A stretch of 64,000 nucleotides of DNA, taken from assembly GCF_902859705.1 (NCBI RefSeq), contig NZ_CADIJO010000016.1, positions 1 to 64,000 on the forward strand, in the 5' to 3' direction. Origin of the DNA: Achromobacter deleyi. Lineage in GTDB: Bacteria > Pseudomonadota > Gammaproteobacteria > Burkholderiales > Burkholderiaceae_B. Under the pieces are notes generated by a model. That model was not told the DNA's origin. It did no database searches and saw nothing but the letters and a program-made list of their open reading frames with translations. The position numbers and the translations under genes were made by a program. Below are positions 53,213 to 61,035 of the stretch, piece after piece. The stretch's first letter is position 1. Each line of letters begins with the position of its first letter.

Positions 53213-53808
53213 GGCTGGCCTCCCGAAACCATGGGTGCCAGCGGGAACGTCTGCACCGCCTCGGTGGCGGGTGGCTCGGATGGGGACTCGGCGACCGCGC
53301 GATCGCCGGGCCGCTCGAAGCAGATTTGCCGTGCGCGGTCATCCGCGTGCAGTTCCCAGGCCGGGCCAGCCAGCGTGAGCAGCGCATCGCGCAAGGTCAT
53401 GGGGCCGAGGTGCAGGTGTACCGCCGGCAACGGCAGCGCGTACAGCTCGATCACGGCATGCGCGGTCTGGCACAGGCCATAGCCGCTGCGTTTGAGCACG
53501 TGCCGAAGCCCATCCCCGACCGTGGCGCGGGCATCCTCGGGCATGGACACGTCGATGGTCTGCAACAACAGGTCGCGCTGCGCCGCCATGGGTGCCAGTT
53601 CGACCAGTGTGTAGCGGGCGTAGCGCACGACCGGGATGTACTCGGAAGCCTCGGGTTCAGGCGCGGCCAAGACTTCCGCGATGGTGTCGGGCGCGACCGG
53701 CGCAGTCGTCGTCGCGCAGCCACCGGCCAGCACCGACCACAGCAGGCCGAGAAATCCCGCCAGAAGGCGGCGTTCGGGATAGTGAAACCACGGTGGAGAG
53801 GGGCACAT
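53209..53808 (-). CDS. pilL: PilL-type ICE lipoprotein (TIGR03748)
   Basis: A 199-residue lipoprotein (lipobox LAGGC near residue 31) with the PilL N-terminal motif YIPVVRYARYTLVELAP and a second secretin-associated-like domain (MTLRDALLTLAGPAWELHADD). It is the first gene of the conjugation cluster as read on the minus strand, 139 bp after the helicase gene and its terminator. Confidence 0.87.
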   Translation of the reverse strand: MCPSPPWFHYPERRLLAGFLGLLWSVLAGGCATTTAPVAPDTIAEVLAAPEPEASEYIPVVRYARYTLVELAPMAAQRDLLLQTIDVSMPEDARATVGDGLRHVLKRSGYGLCQTAHAVIELYALPLPAVHLHLGPMTLRDALLTLAGPAWELHADDRARQICFERPGDRAVAESPSEPPATEAVQTFPLAPMVSGGQP

Positions 53809-53909
53809 AGCTCGGCGTCCTGAAACATCCAGCCCTCACCATCGCCGCTCAGGCCGCGAGCGGCAGCAAACAATGCGAACCAGGCAGCGTCCGATTTACC
53901 GGGAGCGGC

Positions 53910-53934
53910 AAAAAAAACGGCCCCGAAGGGCCGT
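53910..53934 (-). terminator. Rho-independent terminator after the helicase gene
   Basis: ACGGCCC/GGGCCGT (53917-53923 with 53928-53934) with a UUCG-type loop on the minus strand, followed by seven or more T. A textbook terminator that separates the accessory block from the transfer operon beginning with pilL. Confidence 0.9.
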
Positions 53935-53946
53935 AAGTGGAACGTG

Positions 53947-56226
53947 TCATGCGGCGACAAGCTGCCGGGCCAGTGCGACCTCGACGGAATCACCGTCCTG
54001 GTTCAGGACATCGAGCCCGGATTCGGGCACGTCGCCCGAGGTGGACTGCGAGACCATGATCTTCTTGGCCATCAGCTCCAGGCAGGTCATCTGCGAGGAA
54101 CCGGCGTAGCCGAGGTAGATCACACGCACGGGCTGCTTCTGCCCGATGCGCCAGGAGCGGCGTGCCGCCTGCTGGAGCGAGTACACGTTGTAGCCCGACT
54201 GCATGAACACGATCGTCGGGAACTCCAACAGGTCCAGCCCCGTCTTGACCAACTCGGGGTTGGTGATGAGCACGTCGATGCCACGGTCCAGTTGCTCGGC
54301 GATCCAGTCTTCGCGGCGGCTGGCATCCACGCTCGCGCGCAGCACCGCCACCTTGAAGCCTTCCTGCTCCAGCAACACCTTCAGGCGCGACGTGGTGTCG
54401 CGCGTGCCGGTATAGACCGTGTAGGCCAGGACCTTGCGGCCCTGCGCCTTCTCCTCTTTGCAGATGTCGATCAGCTCACGCTCCTTGGGGCTGATCTCGA
54501 ACTCGTTGAACTGAGCCGGGACAAACGCCAAGGTGTTGCGCGTGCGCGGATGCACCACGGTCTCCGACCGGAAGCAGCAATCCGGCCAGGCCAGCAGCAC
54601 GTTGAGGACCACACCCAGCAAGGTCGTATCGCGTCGCGCCAGAGCCTGTTTCAGCTCCGCGGTCAGCCGACCCGCCAGATCGCGGTAGGCCGCGGCTTGC
54701 GCCGTGTCCATCGCGACTTCACGGAACTCCTCGTCATACGGCGGCAGGACGTTGCCACCGATGTCCTTGAGCTTGAGAAAGATCGTGAACGGCAGGATGC
54801 AGCGCAGCACGCCCTTGGGGCCAAACCCCGGGGCCTTGACCGTGCGCACCGATACCTTGGTGCCCTTGGCCGTCTTGTGCGCCGTGCCGGTGCTCTCGGA
54901 GTAGATGTCCTTCAACACCCCGTGATCGCGCATGAACGCCATCGCAGCCGAGGTCATGCTGCCGCTCGTGGTCGGGCGGTAGCCGTCTTCGATCATCCGC
55001 CCCGGAAGGGCTCGGAACAGCAGGTGGAACAGGTCGTCCCCGTAGCCGCCCATCAACGTGCCGGTCAGCAGCAAGGTCTTGCGAGCCTTCGCCGCCAGCA
55101 CGCCCATGGCCTGGCCCTGGGCACTGCCCCCGTTCTTGTACTCATGTGCCTCATCGGCGATGAGCAGGTCGAACGTGCCTTGCGGCAGGTAGCGTTTGAT
55201 GAACTCGGACGGCTGATAGCCGCCCTCGCCAAAGCCGAACTCCATGTTGGCCATCGCACGTTCCATGCGCGTGGCCTGACGGTCGGAAAACACCAGCTCG
55301 CCGTTGCCATCCATGAGGTTGATGAACTCATGGATGTTGTCGCCGAGCATCGACGCCAGGAACCCGTCACCGAACTTTTGCATCAGCTTCTGCGCGGTGA
55401 CCTCTCCGATGGTCGGTATGCGCTTTAAGGCTTTGAGCACGGCCGAGGACTGGTCGCTGCCGGACAGACTGCGCGGGCGGATCAGTGTCCACAGGGGCGC
55501 GGCGCAGTGGCCGCACTTCCTGCGGCACTCCTCGGCTTGGAGCGCGATCGGGTTGACCGGCTCGCCGTCGAGGTCGGTGATGACCGTGCCGCAGTCCGGG
55601 CAGGCCGCCACGTCGCCGTGGCGGGTGCGCCGCGTGGTGAAGACAGGCTTCCAGTGAAAGCCCATCCGCATCCTGACGCGCCCCAGGACGAAGAACTCCT
55701 GGCCCGTGGGCTGCACGCCCAACTGCTCGCGCAGCTTGATGAGCTTGACGAGCGTATCCGGCCCGTTGAGTACCCACACCTTGGCACCGGCCACCGTCTC
55801 CTGGATCTCGCGCCGCCACTTGTAAACCAGGTGGGGCGGCGACAGCACCAGAGTGCGGCGATAGCCTTCGGCGTTGAGCACGGCGGCCGTGGCAATGCCG
55901 ACGGTCGTCTTGCCGCAGCCCATCTCGCCATTGACGATCGCAGCACGTTCGCCACGGTCGATCAGCAGCTCGGCGGCGGCGTGGACGACTTCGGCCTGGG
56001 CTGGGAACAGCTTGCGCTTGAGGCTGGCGACCACCAGTTGCCGGTGCGCCTGCGGTTGGCCGGTATAGACCGGCGGATTAGCGCTGTTGAGGGCGTCGAG
56101 TAGTTCGTCGCCGAACTCGCCGACAAAATCCTGAAGGCTCAGGGTCAGAGGGGAAGATTCCGCGTCGAGCAGTTCGCCCTGTACGGGCGCGGATTCAGCG
56201 GCAGTGGTTTCGAGATCGAGGGACAT
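53947..56226 (-). CDS. SNF2-like superfamily 2 helicase
   Basis: A 759-residue DNA-dependent ATPase: motif I NGEMGCGKTT (99-108), a Zn-ribbon-like insert with CPDCG (about 210) and CGHCAAP (about 240), motif II IADEAHEYKN near 357, motif III LLLTGTLMGG, and the C-terminal SNF2 motif VI LQQAARRSWRIGQKQPVRV. It should remodel or unwind DNA, presumably in ICE replication or maintenance. A strong hairpin leader precedes it. Confidence 0.88.
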   Translation of the reverse strand: MSLDLETTAAESAPVQGELLDAESSPLTLSLQDFVGEFGDELLDALNSANPPVYTGQPQAHRQLVVASLKRKLFPAQAEVVHAAAELLIDRGERAAIVNGEMGCGKTTVGIATAAVLNAEGYRRTLVLSPPHLVYKWRREIQETVAGAKVWVLNGPDTLVKLIKLREQLGVQPTGQEFFVLGRVRMRMGFHWKPVFTTRRTRHGDVAACPDCGTVITDLDGEPVNPIALQAEECRRKCGHCAAPLWTLIRPRSLSGSDQSSAVLKALKRIPTIGEVTAQKLMQKFGDGFLASMLGDNIHEFINLMDGNGELVFSDRQATRMERAMANMEFGFGEGGYQPSEFIKRYLPQGTFDLLIADEAHEYKNGGSAQGQAMGVLAAKARKTLLLTGTLMGGYGDDLFHLLFRALPGRMIEDGYRPTTSGSMTSAAMAFMRDHGVLKDIYSESTGTAHKTAKGTKVSVRTVKAPGFGPKGVLRCILPFTIFLKLKDIGGNVLPPYDEEFREVAMDTAQAAAYRDLAGRLTAELKQALARRDTTLLGVVLNVLLAWPDCCFRSETVVHPRTRNTLAFVPAQFNEFEISPKERELIDICKEEKAQGRKVLAYTVYTGTRDTTSRLKVLLEQEGFKVAVLRASVDASRREDWIAEQLDRGIDVLITNPELVKTGLDLLEFPTIVFMQSGYNVYSLQQAARRSWRIGQKQPVRVIYLGYAGSSQMTCLELMAKKIMVSQSTSGDVPESGLDVLNQDGDSVEVALARQLVAA

Positions 56227-56247
56227 GGTGATGCTCCAAAGAAAAAT

Positions 56248-56305
56248 GGGGCATGCACCCCCCCCAGCGGGGCAATGGCATGCCCCGTGGTGGGAAGAGA
56301 ATCGA
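56248..56305 (-). promoter_or_regulatory. Hairpin leader of the helicase gene
   Basis: A perfect 9-bp stem (56248-56256 with 56278-56286) encloses a CCCC/GGGG inner hairpin, ending 22 bp before the ATG. On the minus strand it is preceded by TTCCCACCACGGGG, the CCACC-plus-G-run form shared by other leaders in this block. Confidence 0.6.
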
Positions 56306-56362
56306 CGCGTGGCTGAGGGTGGTTGAAGGTGCTGGCCTGGGCGGCCCGCAGGTGAACCGTGC

Positions 56363-56668
56363 TCAGTCTTCGGACGGAAGCACGATGACGGTTGCGCAGC
56401 GCTGCGAATCGGTGACGATGCGAATGGCGAGCCCCGGATGGATCACGTAGTGCGATTCCAGCGACGCGCCCGATTGAAGCGCGCTGCTGTTCGTCTGCCA
56501 TTGCTGGATGTTGACGTCGCCCCAGTCGCCACGGGTGTGGCGCCTGAAGTACGGGATCGGGTCCAGGCGACCCGCGCGGACCAGGCGGTCTACACCTCTG
56601 CTGAAGATGAGCGCCCCGATGGGGAACGCCAGCCGCTGGCAGTAGGTTTCGATGCGATGCGATGCCAT
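56363..56668 (-). CDS. Small ICE protein of an HxRGDWG family (copy 1)
   Basis: A 101-residue protein of unknown function. It shares with the next gene a core IGALIFSRGVDRLVRAGRLD, then YFRRHTRGDWGDV and a C-terminal beta-rich RIVTDSQRCATVIVLPSED. The two are tandem paralogues. Small proteins with this core are common in ICEs and plasmids and hold their place in this block. AAGGAGG precedes the ATG. Confidence 0.75.
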   Translation of the reverse strand: MASHRIETYCQRLAFPIGALIFSRGVDRLVRAGRLDPIPYFRRHTRGDWGDVNIQQWQTNSSALQSGASLESHYVIHPGLAIRIVTDSQRCATVIVLPSED

Positions 56669-56691
56669 GGGCTCCTCCTTGATGAGTCATT

Positions 56692-56745
56692 GAGCCACGA
56701 CACCCCTGCCGGAGTGAAGTGGCTCCGTCAGGTGGATGAGGATGA
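56692..56745 (-). promoter_or_regulatory. Hairpin leader before HxRGDWG copy 1
   Basis: Stem GAGCCAC/GTGGCTC (56692-56698 with 56719-56725), preceded on the minus strand by CTCATCCACC. Ends 24 bp before the start codon. Confidence 0.5.
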
Positions 56746-56757
56746 CGATGTGGGGCC

Positions 56758-57078
56758 TCAGATCAGGTCCCGCTCTTCGGGAAGCTGGACCACCGTGGTC
56801 TGGTGGTCCTCGCTGGTCTTGACGATCAGCGCCAGGTCCGGCGTGATCCTGAACTGCGAGATCATTAGGTTGTCCTGTTGGATCGCCACGTCGTTGGCTT
56901 GGCGTGTGGCCTCATCGATCTCGCCCCAGTCCCCGCGCACATGGCGCTGGACATAGGCCAAGGGGTCGATCAGGCCTCGCCGGGCCAGCCAATGCACCTT
57001 CTCGCTCAACTTCAACGTACTCGGTGCGAACAACGGTTGCTTGTGCGGCGCAGGCCGCTTGAACGGATTGGGGATCAT
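56758..57078 (-). CDS. Small ICE protein of an HxRGDWG family (copy 2)
   Basis: A 106-residue paralogue of the preceding product: EKVHWLARRGLIDPLAYVQR, then HVRGDWGEI and IVKTSEDHQTTVVQLPEE aligned with the same parts of copy 1, with a longer Pro/Lys-rich N-terminus. The ATG at 57078 has GGAG at good spacing; the upstream extension lacks similarity. Function unknown. It follows the methyltransferase gene by 50 bp. Confidence 0.75.
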   Translation of the reverse strand: MIPNPFKRPAPHKQPLFAPSTLKLSEKVHWLARRGLIDPLAYVQRHVRGDWGEIDEATRQANDVAIQQDNLMISQFRITPDLALIVKTSEDHQTTVVQLPEERDLI

Positions 57079-57128
57079 GGTGTTTCTCCTTCGAGTTGGT
57101 ACAGCAGGACGGCAGCGCGTCCGGTGGA

Positions 57129-58238
57129 TCAGCGAATGGTCAACACCTCGCCCCGTGTCGCGGAGCCAGGTGTCATGTCCCACGCGCGGATGACGGGAAC
57201 GAACTTGTCGGTGAGGATGCGGGTCTCGGCGATGGAGCCGTCTTCGCGTTCGGTGAACTCCCGCTGGAGCGTCTTGTCCTTGTGGGTGTCACCTTTGACG
57301 ACGAGCACGCGCCCGGTCTTGGAGCGCACAACCCCCGAGATCGCACCCGCGGCCAGAGCCAGGGCGAGATGCCAGCGGGACAAGGCCCGCGCCGGTGGAC
57401 GCAGCGATTGCTGCGCAGCCCCCAGGTGCGTGTCCTGCGATGGCCACAAGCCTTGCAGCCTGCCAACCTCATCGGCGAACTGCTCGGGCTCCATCGTCAC
57501 GCGGAAGAAATGCTCTGGCTCGGCCGGGCTGGCGGGGACGATGTACGGCAGGAACGGCCACTCGCTCGGCAGTTCCTCGGCTTCGACTTCGCCTTGCCCT
57601 ACCTGCAACAGCAGATTGCGCACGGCCTTGACGCCATCGGGCACCTGCTCGCGCTGGCGCACCCGGCGTCCGAAGATCACCACCTGCTTGAACTGCGTCT
57701 CCACCGCTCGGTAGATGCGCAGGTCCGTGTAGTGGCGCGTCAGCCAGCCGACCAACTCCGCGTCGAGCACGTAGCCGGGGACGATGAAAACCAGCACGCC
57801 GCCGTATTGCAGCAGCGAGAGCGTGCGCTGGTAGAACAGCTTTTCAAGGCGGGCACGGCCCTGGCCCTGATAGCCGATGTTGCCGTTGACGTCCTTGGAC
57901 AGGTCCCCATACGGCGGGTTGAGCCAGAGCAGCCCGAAGGACTGCTTGGAGACCATCGTGTCCATCAGGTCCGCGTGCAGGCAGTGATCGACCAGGCCGC
58001 GGGCATGGCGCGCCCGCTCCGCGTCGAACTCGACGGCGAACGCCTTTGCCTGCTCGCGCCCGAGGGCATGGGCGGCTTCGGCGATCGCCACGCCTTCGCC
58101 GGCGCAGGGATCGAGGATGCACATCGGCCCGTCGCTGGGCATCAGTGCGTTGAGCGCTCTTTCGAGCGTGGGTTCGTCGGTCGGGAAATATCCGTTCTTG
58201 ACGAAATTGCGGGCGAGCCGCGGGAACATGAGGGCCAT
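57129..58238 (-). CDS. DUF6094 SAM-dependent (N6-adenine type) methyltransferase
   Basis: A 369-residue protein with a class I methyltransferase fold: SAM motif LDPCAGEG at 42-49, an acidic AVEFDAERA motif near 68, and the catalytic NPPYGD at 107-112 typical of DNA N6-adenine methyltransferases. The C-terminal half (about 215-369) is specific to the DUF6094 ICE family. No cognate restriction gene is nearby, so an anti-restriction or regulatory role for the ICE is likelier than an R-M system. Confidence 0.87.
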   Translation of the reverse strand: MALMFPRLARNFVKNGYFPTDEPTLERALNALMPSDGPMCILDPCAGEGVAIAEAAHALGREQAKAFAVEFDAERARHARGLVDHCLHADLMDTMVSKQSFGLLWLNPPYGDLSKDVNGNIGYQGQGRARLEKLFYQRTLSLLQYGGVLVFIVPGYVLDAELVGWLTRHYTDLRIYRAVETQFKQVVIFGRRVRQREQVPDGVKAVRNLLLQVGQGEVEAEELPSEWPFLPYIVPASPAEPEHFFRVTMEPEQFADEVGRLQGLWPSQDTHLGAAQQSLRPPARALSRWHLALALAAGAISGVVRSKTGRVLVVKGDTHKDKTLQREFTEREDGSIAETRILTDKFVPVIRAWDMTPGSATRGEVLTIR

Positions 58239-58268
58239 GGAAGTCTCCTGGTTGGCGGGGATGAAACA

Positions 58269-58294
58269 CGGAAGTACGCCAAGGCGTGCCTCCG
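58269..58294 (-). promoter_or_regulatory. Hairpin leader before the methyltransferase gene
   Basis: A 12-bp stem (58269-58280 with 58283-58294) containing two G-U pairs and a 2-nt apex, preceded on the minus strand by ACCCACCCTC, ends 30 bp before the ATG. Confidence 0.5.
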
Positions 58295-58302
58295 AGGGTG
58301 GG

Positions 58303-58950
58303 TCAAGCCGCTACCGCTTCCGGCGTCCAAATCTTGGCCGGATACGGATAGGCGGTGAGCGCGTCGCTGCGGATCAGGGAGCCGAGCGCCAGGGTCAGCG
58401 CCGGCACGTCGATGGCGAGCCGATGGCCTTCCAGCGGCCCGAGGGCGAACGGAAGGCGGGCCAGCATCTCGCGGGTTTGCAGCAGTTCCAGCACGGTCTC
58501 GCGCCAGTGATCGAGCAGCGGCAACGGGCAGGTGTCCCGCACCAGCATCCACAGGCGGTCAAGCCTGTGGGCGCTGTCGCGTGGCAGCAGTGCCAATGCG
58601 CTGGCGTTGGCCTTGTCGGGCTTGACGCAGCGCCGGTCGAACAGCCACACGTTGGACAGCGAGCCGAACAGCGTCCGCCGGTACGCGCGCGTGATGCGCT
58701 TTTCCAGGCGATCGACGTTGCCGATGAATACCGGGACGCTGCCGCCCTGGTCGGTGATGACGTGGAACTGGTCCAGTCCCTGCTCGTCGCGCCCGAGGGT
58801 CAGGCGAGCGAGGAACTGCTGGACGGCGGTGTCCCGCGCCCAGATGGACAGGAAGATCAGGTTGCCCTGGTCATCGCCGACGCAGGCGTCGGCCATCACG
58901 TCCGGGCATTCGTCGATGCGGTACAGCGTGGAAGAAGTGTTTGCGGGCAT
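58303..58950 (-). CDS. Conserved ICE protein of unknown function
   Basis: A 215-residue soluble protein, predominantly alpha/beta, with no motif I recognise (begins MPANTSSTLYRIDECPDVMA; contains FHVITDQGGSVPVFIGNVD). Coding quality and its own leader hairpin argue that it is real. It lies between the methyltransferase and a small acidic protein in the conserved accessory block of this ICE class. Confidence 0.75.
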   Translation of the reverse strand: MPANTSSTLYRIDECPDVMADACVGDDQGNLIFLSIWARDTAVQQFLARLTLGRDEQGLDQFHVITDQGGSVPVFIGNVDRLEKRITRAYRRTLFGSLSNVWLFDRRCVKPDKANASALALLPRDSAHRLDRLWMLVRDTCPLPLLDHWRETVLELLQTREMLARLPFALGPLEGHRLAIDVPALTLALGSLIRSDALTAYPYPAKIWTPEAVAA

Positions 58951-58987
58951 GGTGGTGTCCTCGGATGAACGGGAACAGCACCGCCCG

Positions 58988-59020
58988 CTGGGGCAAGTAC
59001 TGCCCCAGGGGGTGGAAGAA
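58988..59020 (-). promoter_or_regulatory. Hairpin leader of the 58303-58950 gene
   Basis: A perfect 8-bp stem CTGGGGCA/TGCCCCAG (58988-58995 with 59001-59008) with CACC/GGTG outer pairs, preceded on the minus strand by GGTTTTCTTCCACC. Ends 37 bp before the ATG. Confidence 0.55.
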
Positions 59021-59026
59021 AACCGC

Positions 59027-59287
59027 TCAGTCCGGCTCGAACTGCCGGGTGTGCGGGTTGAAGTGAAGCGGCTCGTCCGCCGAAGTGATCGGCGTGAAGC
59101 CTTCCAGGTAGATGTTGTTGAGGTACTGGTCGCGGTAGGTCAGTGCCTGCCGTGCCTGGTCCTCGGTGAGGCCGTTGTCGATGAAGTACGCCAGCATTTC
59201 CTCGTCGGAGGACACTTCGTCGTTGGACAAACTCCCTTCAACGAGTGCCAGCAACGAGGGCGGAAGCGTTGCCAGGATCGGGTCCAT
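59027..59287 (-). CDS. Small acidic ICE protein
   Basis: An 86-residue acidic protein (MDPILATLPPSLLALVEG, NDEVSSDEEMLAYFIDNG, then TYRDQYLNNIYLEGFTP). AGGAGG precedes the ATG at 59287. No known domain; the helical N-terminus with charged residues could bind a partner. It follows the DUF6927-like gene by 16 bp. Confidence 0.7.
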   Translation of the reverse strand: MDPILATLPPSLLALVEGSLSNDEVSSDEEMLAYFIDNGLTEDQARQALTYRDQYLNNIYLEGFTPITSADEPLHFNPHTRQFEPD

Positions 59288-59303
59288 GTCGGTTCCTCCT
59301 GGC

Positions 59304-59711
59304 TCAGGCCATCGACGCCGCGGCGGATGCCGCGGATGCCGTGGGTGTGCGCCGCCGGGCGTGGTAGGCGCGAACGCCTGCACGCCAGTCGGCGGACTGC
59401 TCCGGTGCGAGGTCCAGATAGGACAGCGGGCACGTGTAGTAGTACGGGTGCATGGACTCGTCCAAGGACTTGTAGCCCCACTGGCCGCCGCTTCGTTCAA
59501 GCAGATCGCAGCGGATGTAGCGCAGGGACTGGCCCGGTGCGAGATCACGATGCACGCCTTCGACCTTGGCGGTCACTTCGGCGACGGACCACAGCACGTT
59601 GCCGCGCAGGGTGTGAGCGATGACCTTGACGCTGGCGCGCTCGGTCTCTTGCGGTGCGATCAGTTCCGCGATCAGTTCGGACCGCGATTGGTTTGAGAAA
59701 TACCAGCCCAT
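59304..59711 (-). CDS. DUF6927-like ICE protein
   Basis: A 135-residue protein beginning MGWYFSNQSRSELIAELI, with an Sm-like beta-rich middle (IAHTLRGNVLWSVAEVT, RYIRCDLLERSGGQWGYKSL) and an Ala-rich tail. It looks like the DUF6927 proteins found in ICEs and plasmids; function unknown. AGGAGG lies before the ATG at 59711. Confidence 0.7.
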   Translation of the reverse strand: MGWYFSNQSRSELIAELIAPQETERASVKVIAHTLRGNVLWSVAEVTAKVEGVHRDLAPGQSLRYIRCDLLERSGGQWGYKSLDESMHPYYYTCPLSYLDLAPEQSADWRAGVRAYHARRRTPTASAASAAASMA

Positions 59712-59744
59712 GAGAGGCCTCCTCGAAAAGTTGAGCTGAAGGCC

Positions 59745-59794
59745 TCCCCGTGGGGAAGAACCCCCAGCGGGTGATGGAATGCCGCATCTGCGGC
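59745..59794 (-). promoter_or_regulatory. Two-hairpin leader before the DUF6927-like gene
   Basis: Stem 59781-59786/59789-59794 (GCCGCA/TGCGGC) and stem 59745-59749/59752-59756 (TCCCC/GGGGA) flank, on the minus strand, TTCCATCACCCGCTGGGGG. The same order of elements is seen before the next gene. Confidence 0.5.
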
Positions 59795-59815
59795 GAAGGA
59801 ACCTATGCGTCGCCC

Positions 59816-60157
59816 TCAATCCCAGTCGTCATCGTCTCGATCACAACCGGCCGGGCAGTAGCCGAACTCGATCCCGTGCGAGCAATAGCCATGCTCCGCA
59901 TTCCAGTCCTGGGTTTCCTGCCGTTCGGCAGGTGTTGCGTAGTCCCATTCCTGGGCCGCGATTTCGAGAGCCTGAGCACGTTGCTCATCCGGCAAACGAT
60001 TGGCCTGTGCGTCGATCGCCGAACTGAAGAGCGTCACGTAGTGGTCGTAGGACAAGCCGCAACCGCGCTGGGCGTGTGCGGCGGCCGCTTTGCAAAGGTC
60101 CCGCCACGCGGGTTCATCCAGCGTTGAACGCGGGGTATCGCAAGCGATGGTGGACAT
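59816..60157 (-). CDS. Conserved ICE protein with C-terminal Cys/Asp-rich tail
   Basis: A 113-residue protein: a helical N-terminal part (DEPAWRDLCKAAAAHAQRGC, YDHYVTLFSSAID), then a tail with Cys residues (HGYCSHGIEFGYCPAGCD) that could bind zinc and a final acidic run. TGGAGG precedes the ATG at 60157. Typical of the small proteins in this block; no function known. Confidence 0.72.
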   Translation of the reverse strand: MSTIACDTPRSTLDEPAWRDLCKAAAAHAQRGCGLSYDHYVTLFSSAIDAQANRLPDEQRAQALEIAAQEWDYATPAERQETQDWNAEHGYCSHGIEFGYCPAGCDRDDDDWD

Positions 60158-60190
60158 GATGGAGACCTCCAGAAAATGGCCAGGGCCTCC

Positions 60191-60242
60191 CCCGCATGGG
60201 AAAGGAACCCCGGCGGGTGGATGAAGAACACCGCGCATGCGG
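60191..60242 (-). promoter_or_regulatory. Two-hairpin leader before the 59816-60157 gene
   Basis: On the minus strand: CCGC/GCGG hairpin (60231-60242), then TTCTTCATCCACC and a second hairpin (CCCGC/GCGGG, 60191-60195 with 60213-60217, with GGG/CCC inside). Arrangement parallels the leader at 59745-59794. Confidence 0.5.
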
Positions 60243-60251
60243 CGTCTGCGA

Positions 60252-60941
60252 TCACGCAGGTTTTGGTTCGGCCTGGCGGCTCCACTCCTGCGTCTTGAAG
60301 TCCAGCGCGTAGCCCAGCTCGCCCAGGCGGGCGATCTGCGCGCGCAGGGTGCGGCGGTCGATGGTCGAATCCAGTTTCACGGACTCGCCCAGCGGCCACA
60401 GCAGGCCGAAGAGCGCGGCGTCACCGTCTTCGGTGCTGCCGGGGGCAGCGGCCGTAGCAGGCGGTGGCGCATCCACGCCGAAGGGCGTGGTATCGACCAG
60501 CGGGTCCGCGGACGCCTGCACGGGTGCGGGCTTGGCGGGCCTGGACGCTTTGGTGGGCTTGGCCGGCGTTGCCGCAGGCTGCGCCCCTTGCTCTTCATCG
60601 AGCGGATCGACGTCCTGGGTGGCGAAGCTGCGGGCTTCGTCGCGGCTGAGTTTGTCGATGCCGTTGAGCGTCATGCCGTCGAGGCTGGCACGGATCTCGA
60701 ACCGCATGCCGCCGCCGACCGGATAGGACTTCGGGAAGATGTACCTGATGATGAATTCCCCGTCGTACTTGCCTTCGGGGTACTGCTCCAGCTCCGGGTC
60801 TTTGACCTCGAAAGTACCGAGGTGCGTCGCGAGGCGGCCAACCGTGAACGGGCCGTTCTTGCCGCGGATGGTACGCAGCGTGAGCTGGCCGGGGACGACG
60901 ATGGGCGCAACAGATTTCTCGGAAGCCGATGGGGTTGCCAT
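60252..60941 (-). CDS. DUF3275 family ICE protein
   Basis: A 229-residue protein. The DUF3275 core is at about residues 12-90 (VVPGQLTLRTIRGKNGPFTV, LATHLGTFEVKDPELEQYPE, GKYDGEFIIRYIFPKSY), resembling an OB-like single-stranded-DNA-binding fold; a Pro/Ala linker and a short C-terminal domain follow. The family is found in ICEs near replication genes. Function unproven. Confidence 0.87.
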   Translation of the reverse strand: MATPSASEKSVAPIVVPGQLTLRTIRGKNGPFTVGRLATHLGTFEVKDPELEQYPEGKYDGEFIIRYIFPKSYPVGGGMRFEIRASLDGMTLNGIDKLSRDEARSFATQDVDPLDEEQGAQPAATPAKPTKASRPAKPAPVQASADPLVDTTPFGVDAPPPATAAAPGSTEDGDAALFGLLWPLGESVKLDSTIDRRTLRAQIARLGELGYALDFKTQEWSRQAEPKPA

Positions 60942-61003
60942 GATGGTTCTCCTGATGATGAATGACGGGCCGCCGACGGCACCCGGTGGATGAGAGGAAA
61001 TGG

Positions 61004-61024
61004 CCTCGCCCGAGGTGGGCGAGG
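61004..61024 (-). terminator. Hairpin between DUF932 and DUF3275 genes
   Basis: Perfect 8-bp stem CCTCGCCC/GGGCGAGG (61004-61011 with 61017-61024), followed on the minus strand by CATTTCCTCTCATCCACC. It may end the DUF932 transcript and begin the DUF3275 leader. Confidence 0.5.
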
Positions 61025-61035
61025 TCCGCGTGGCA

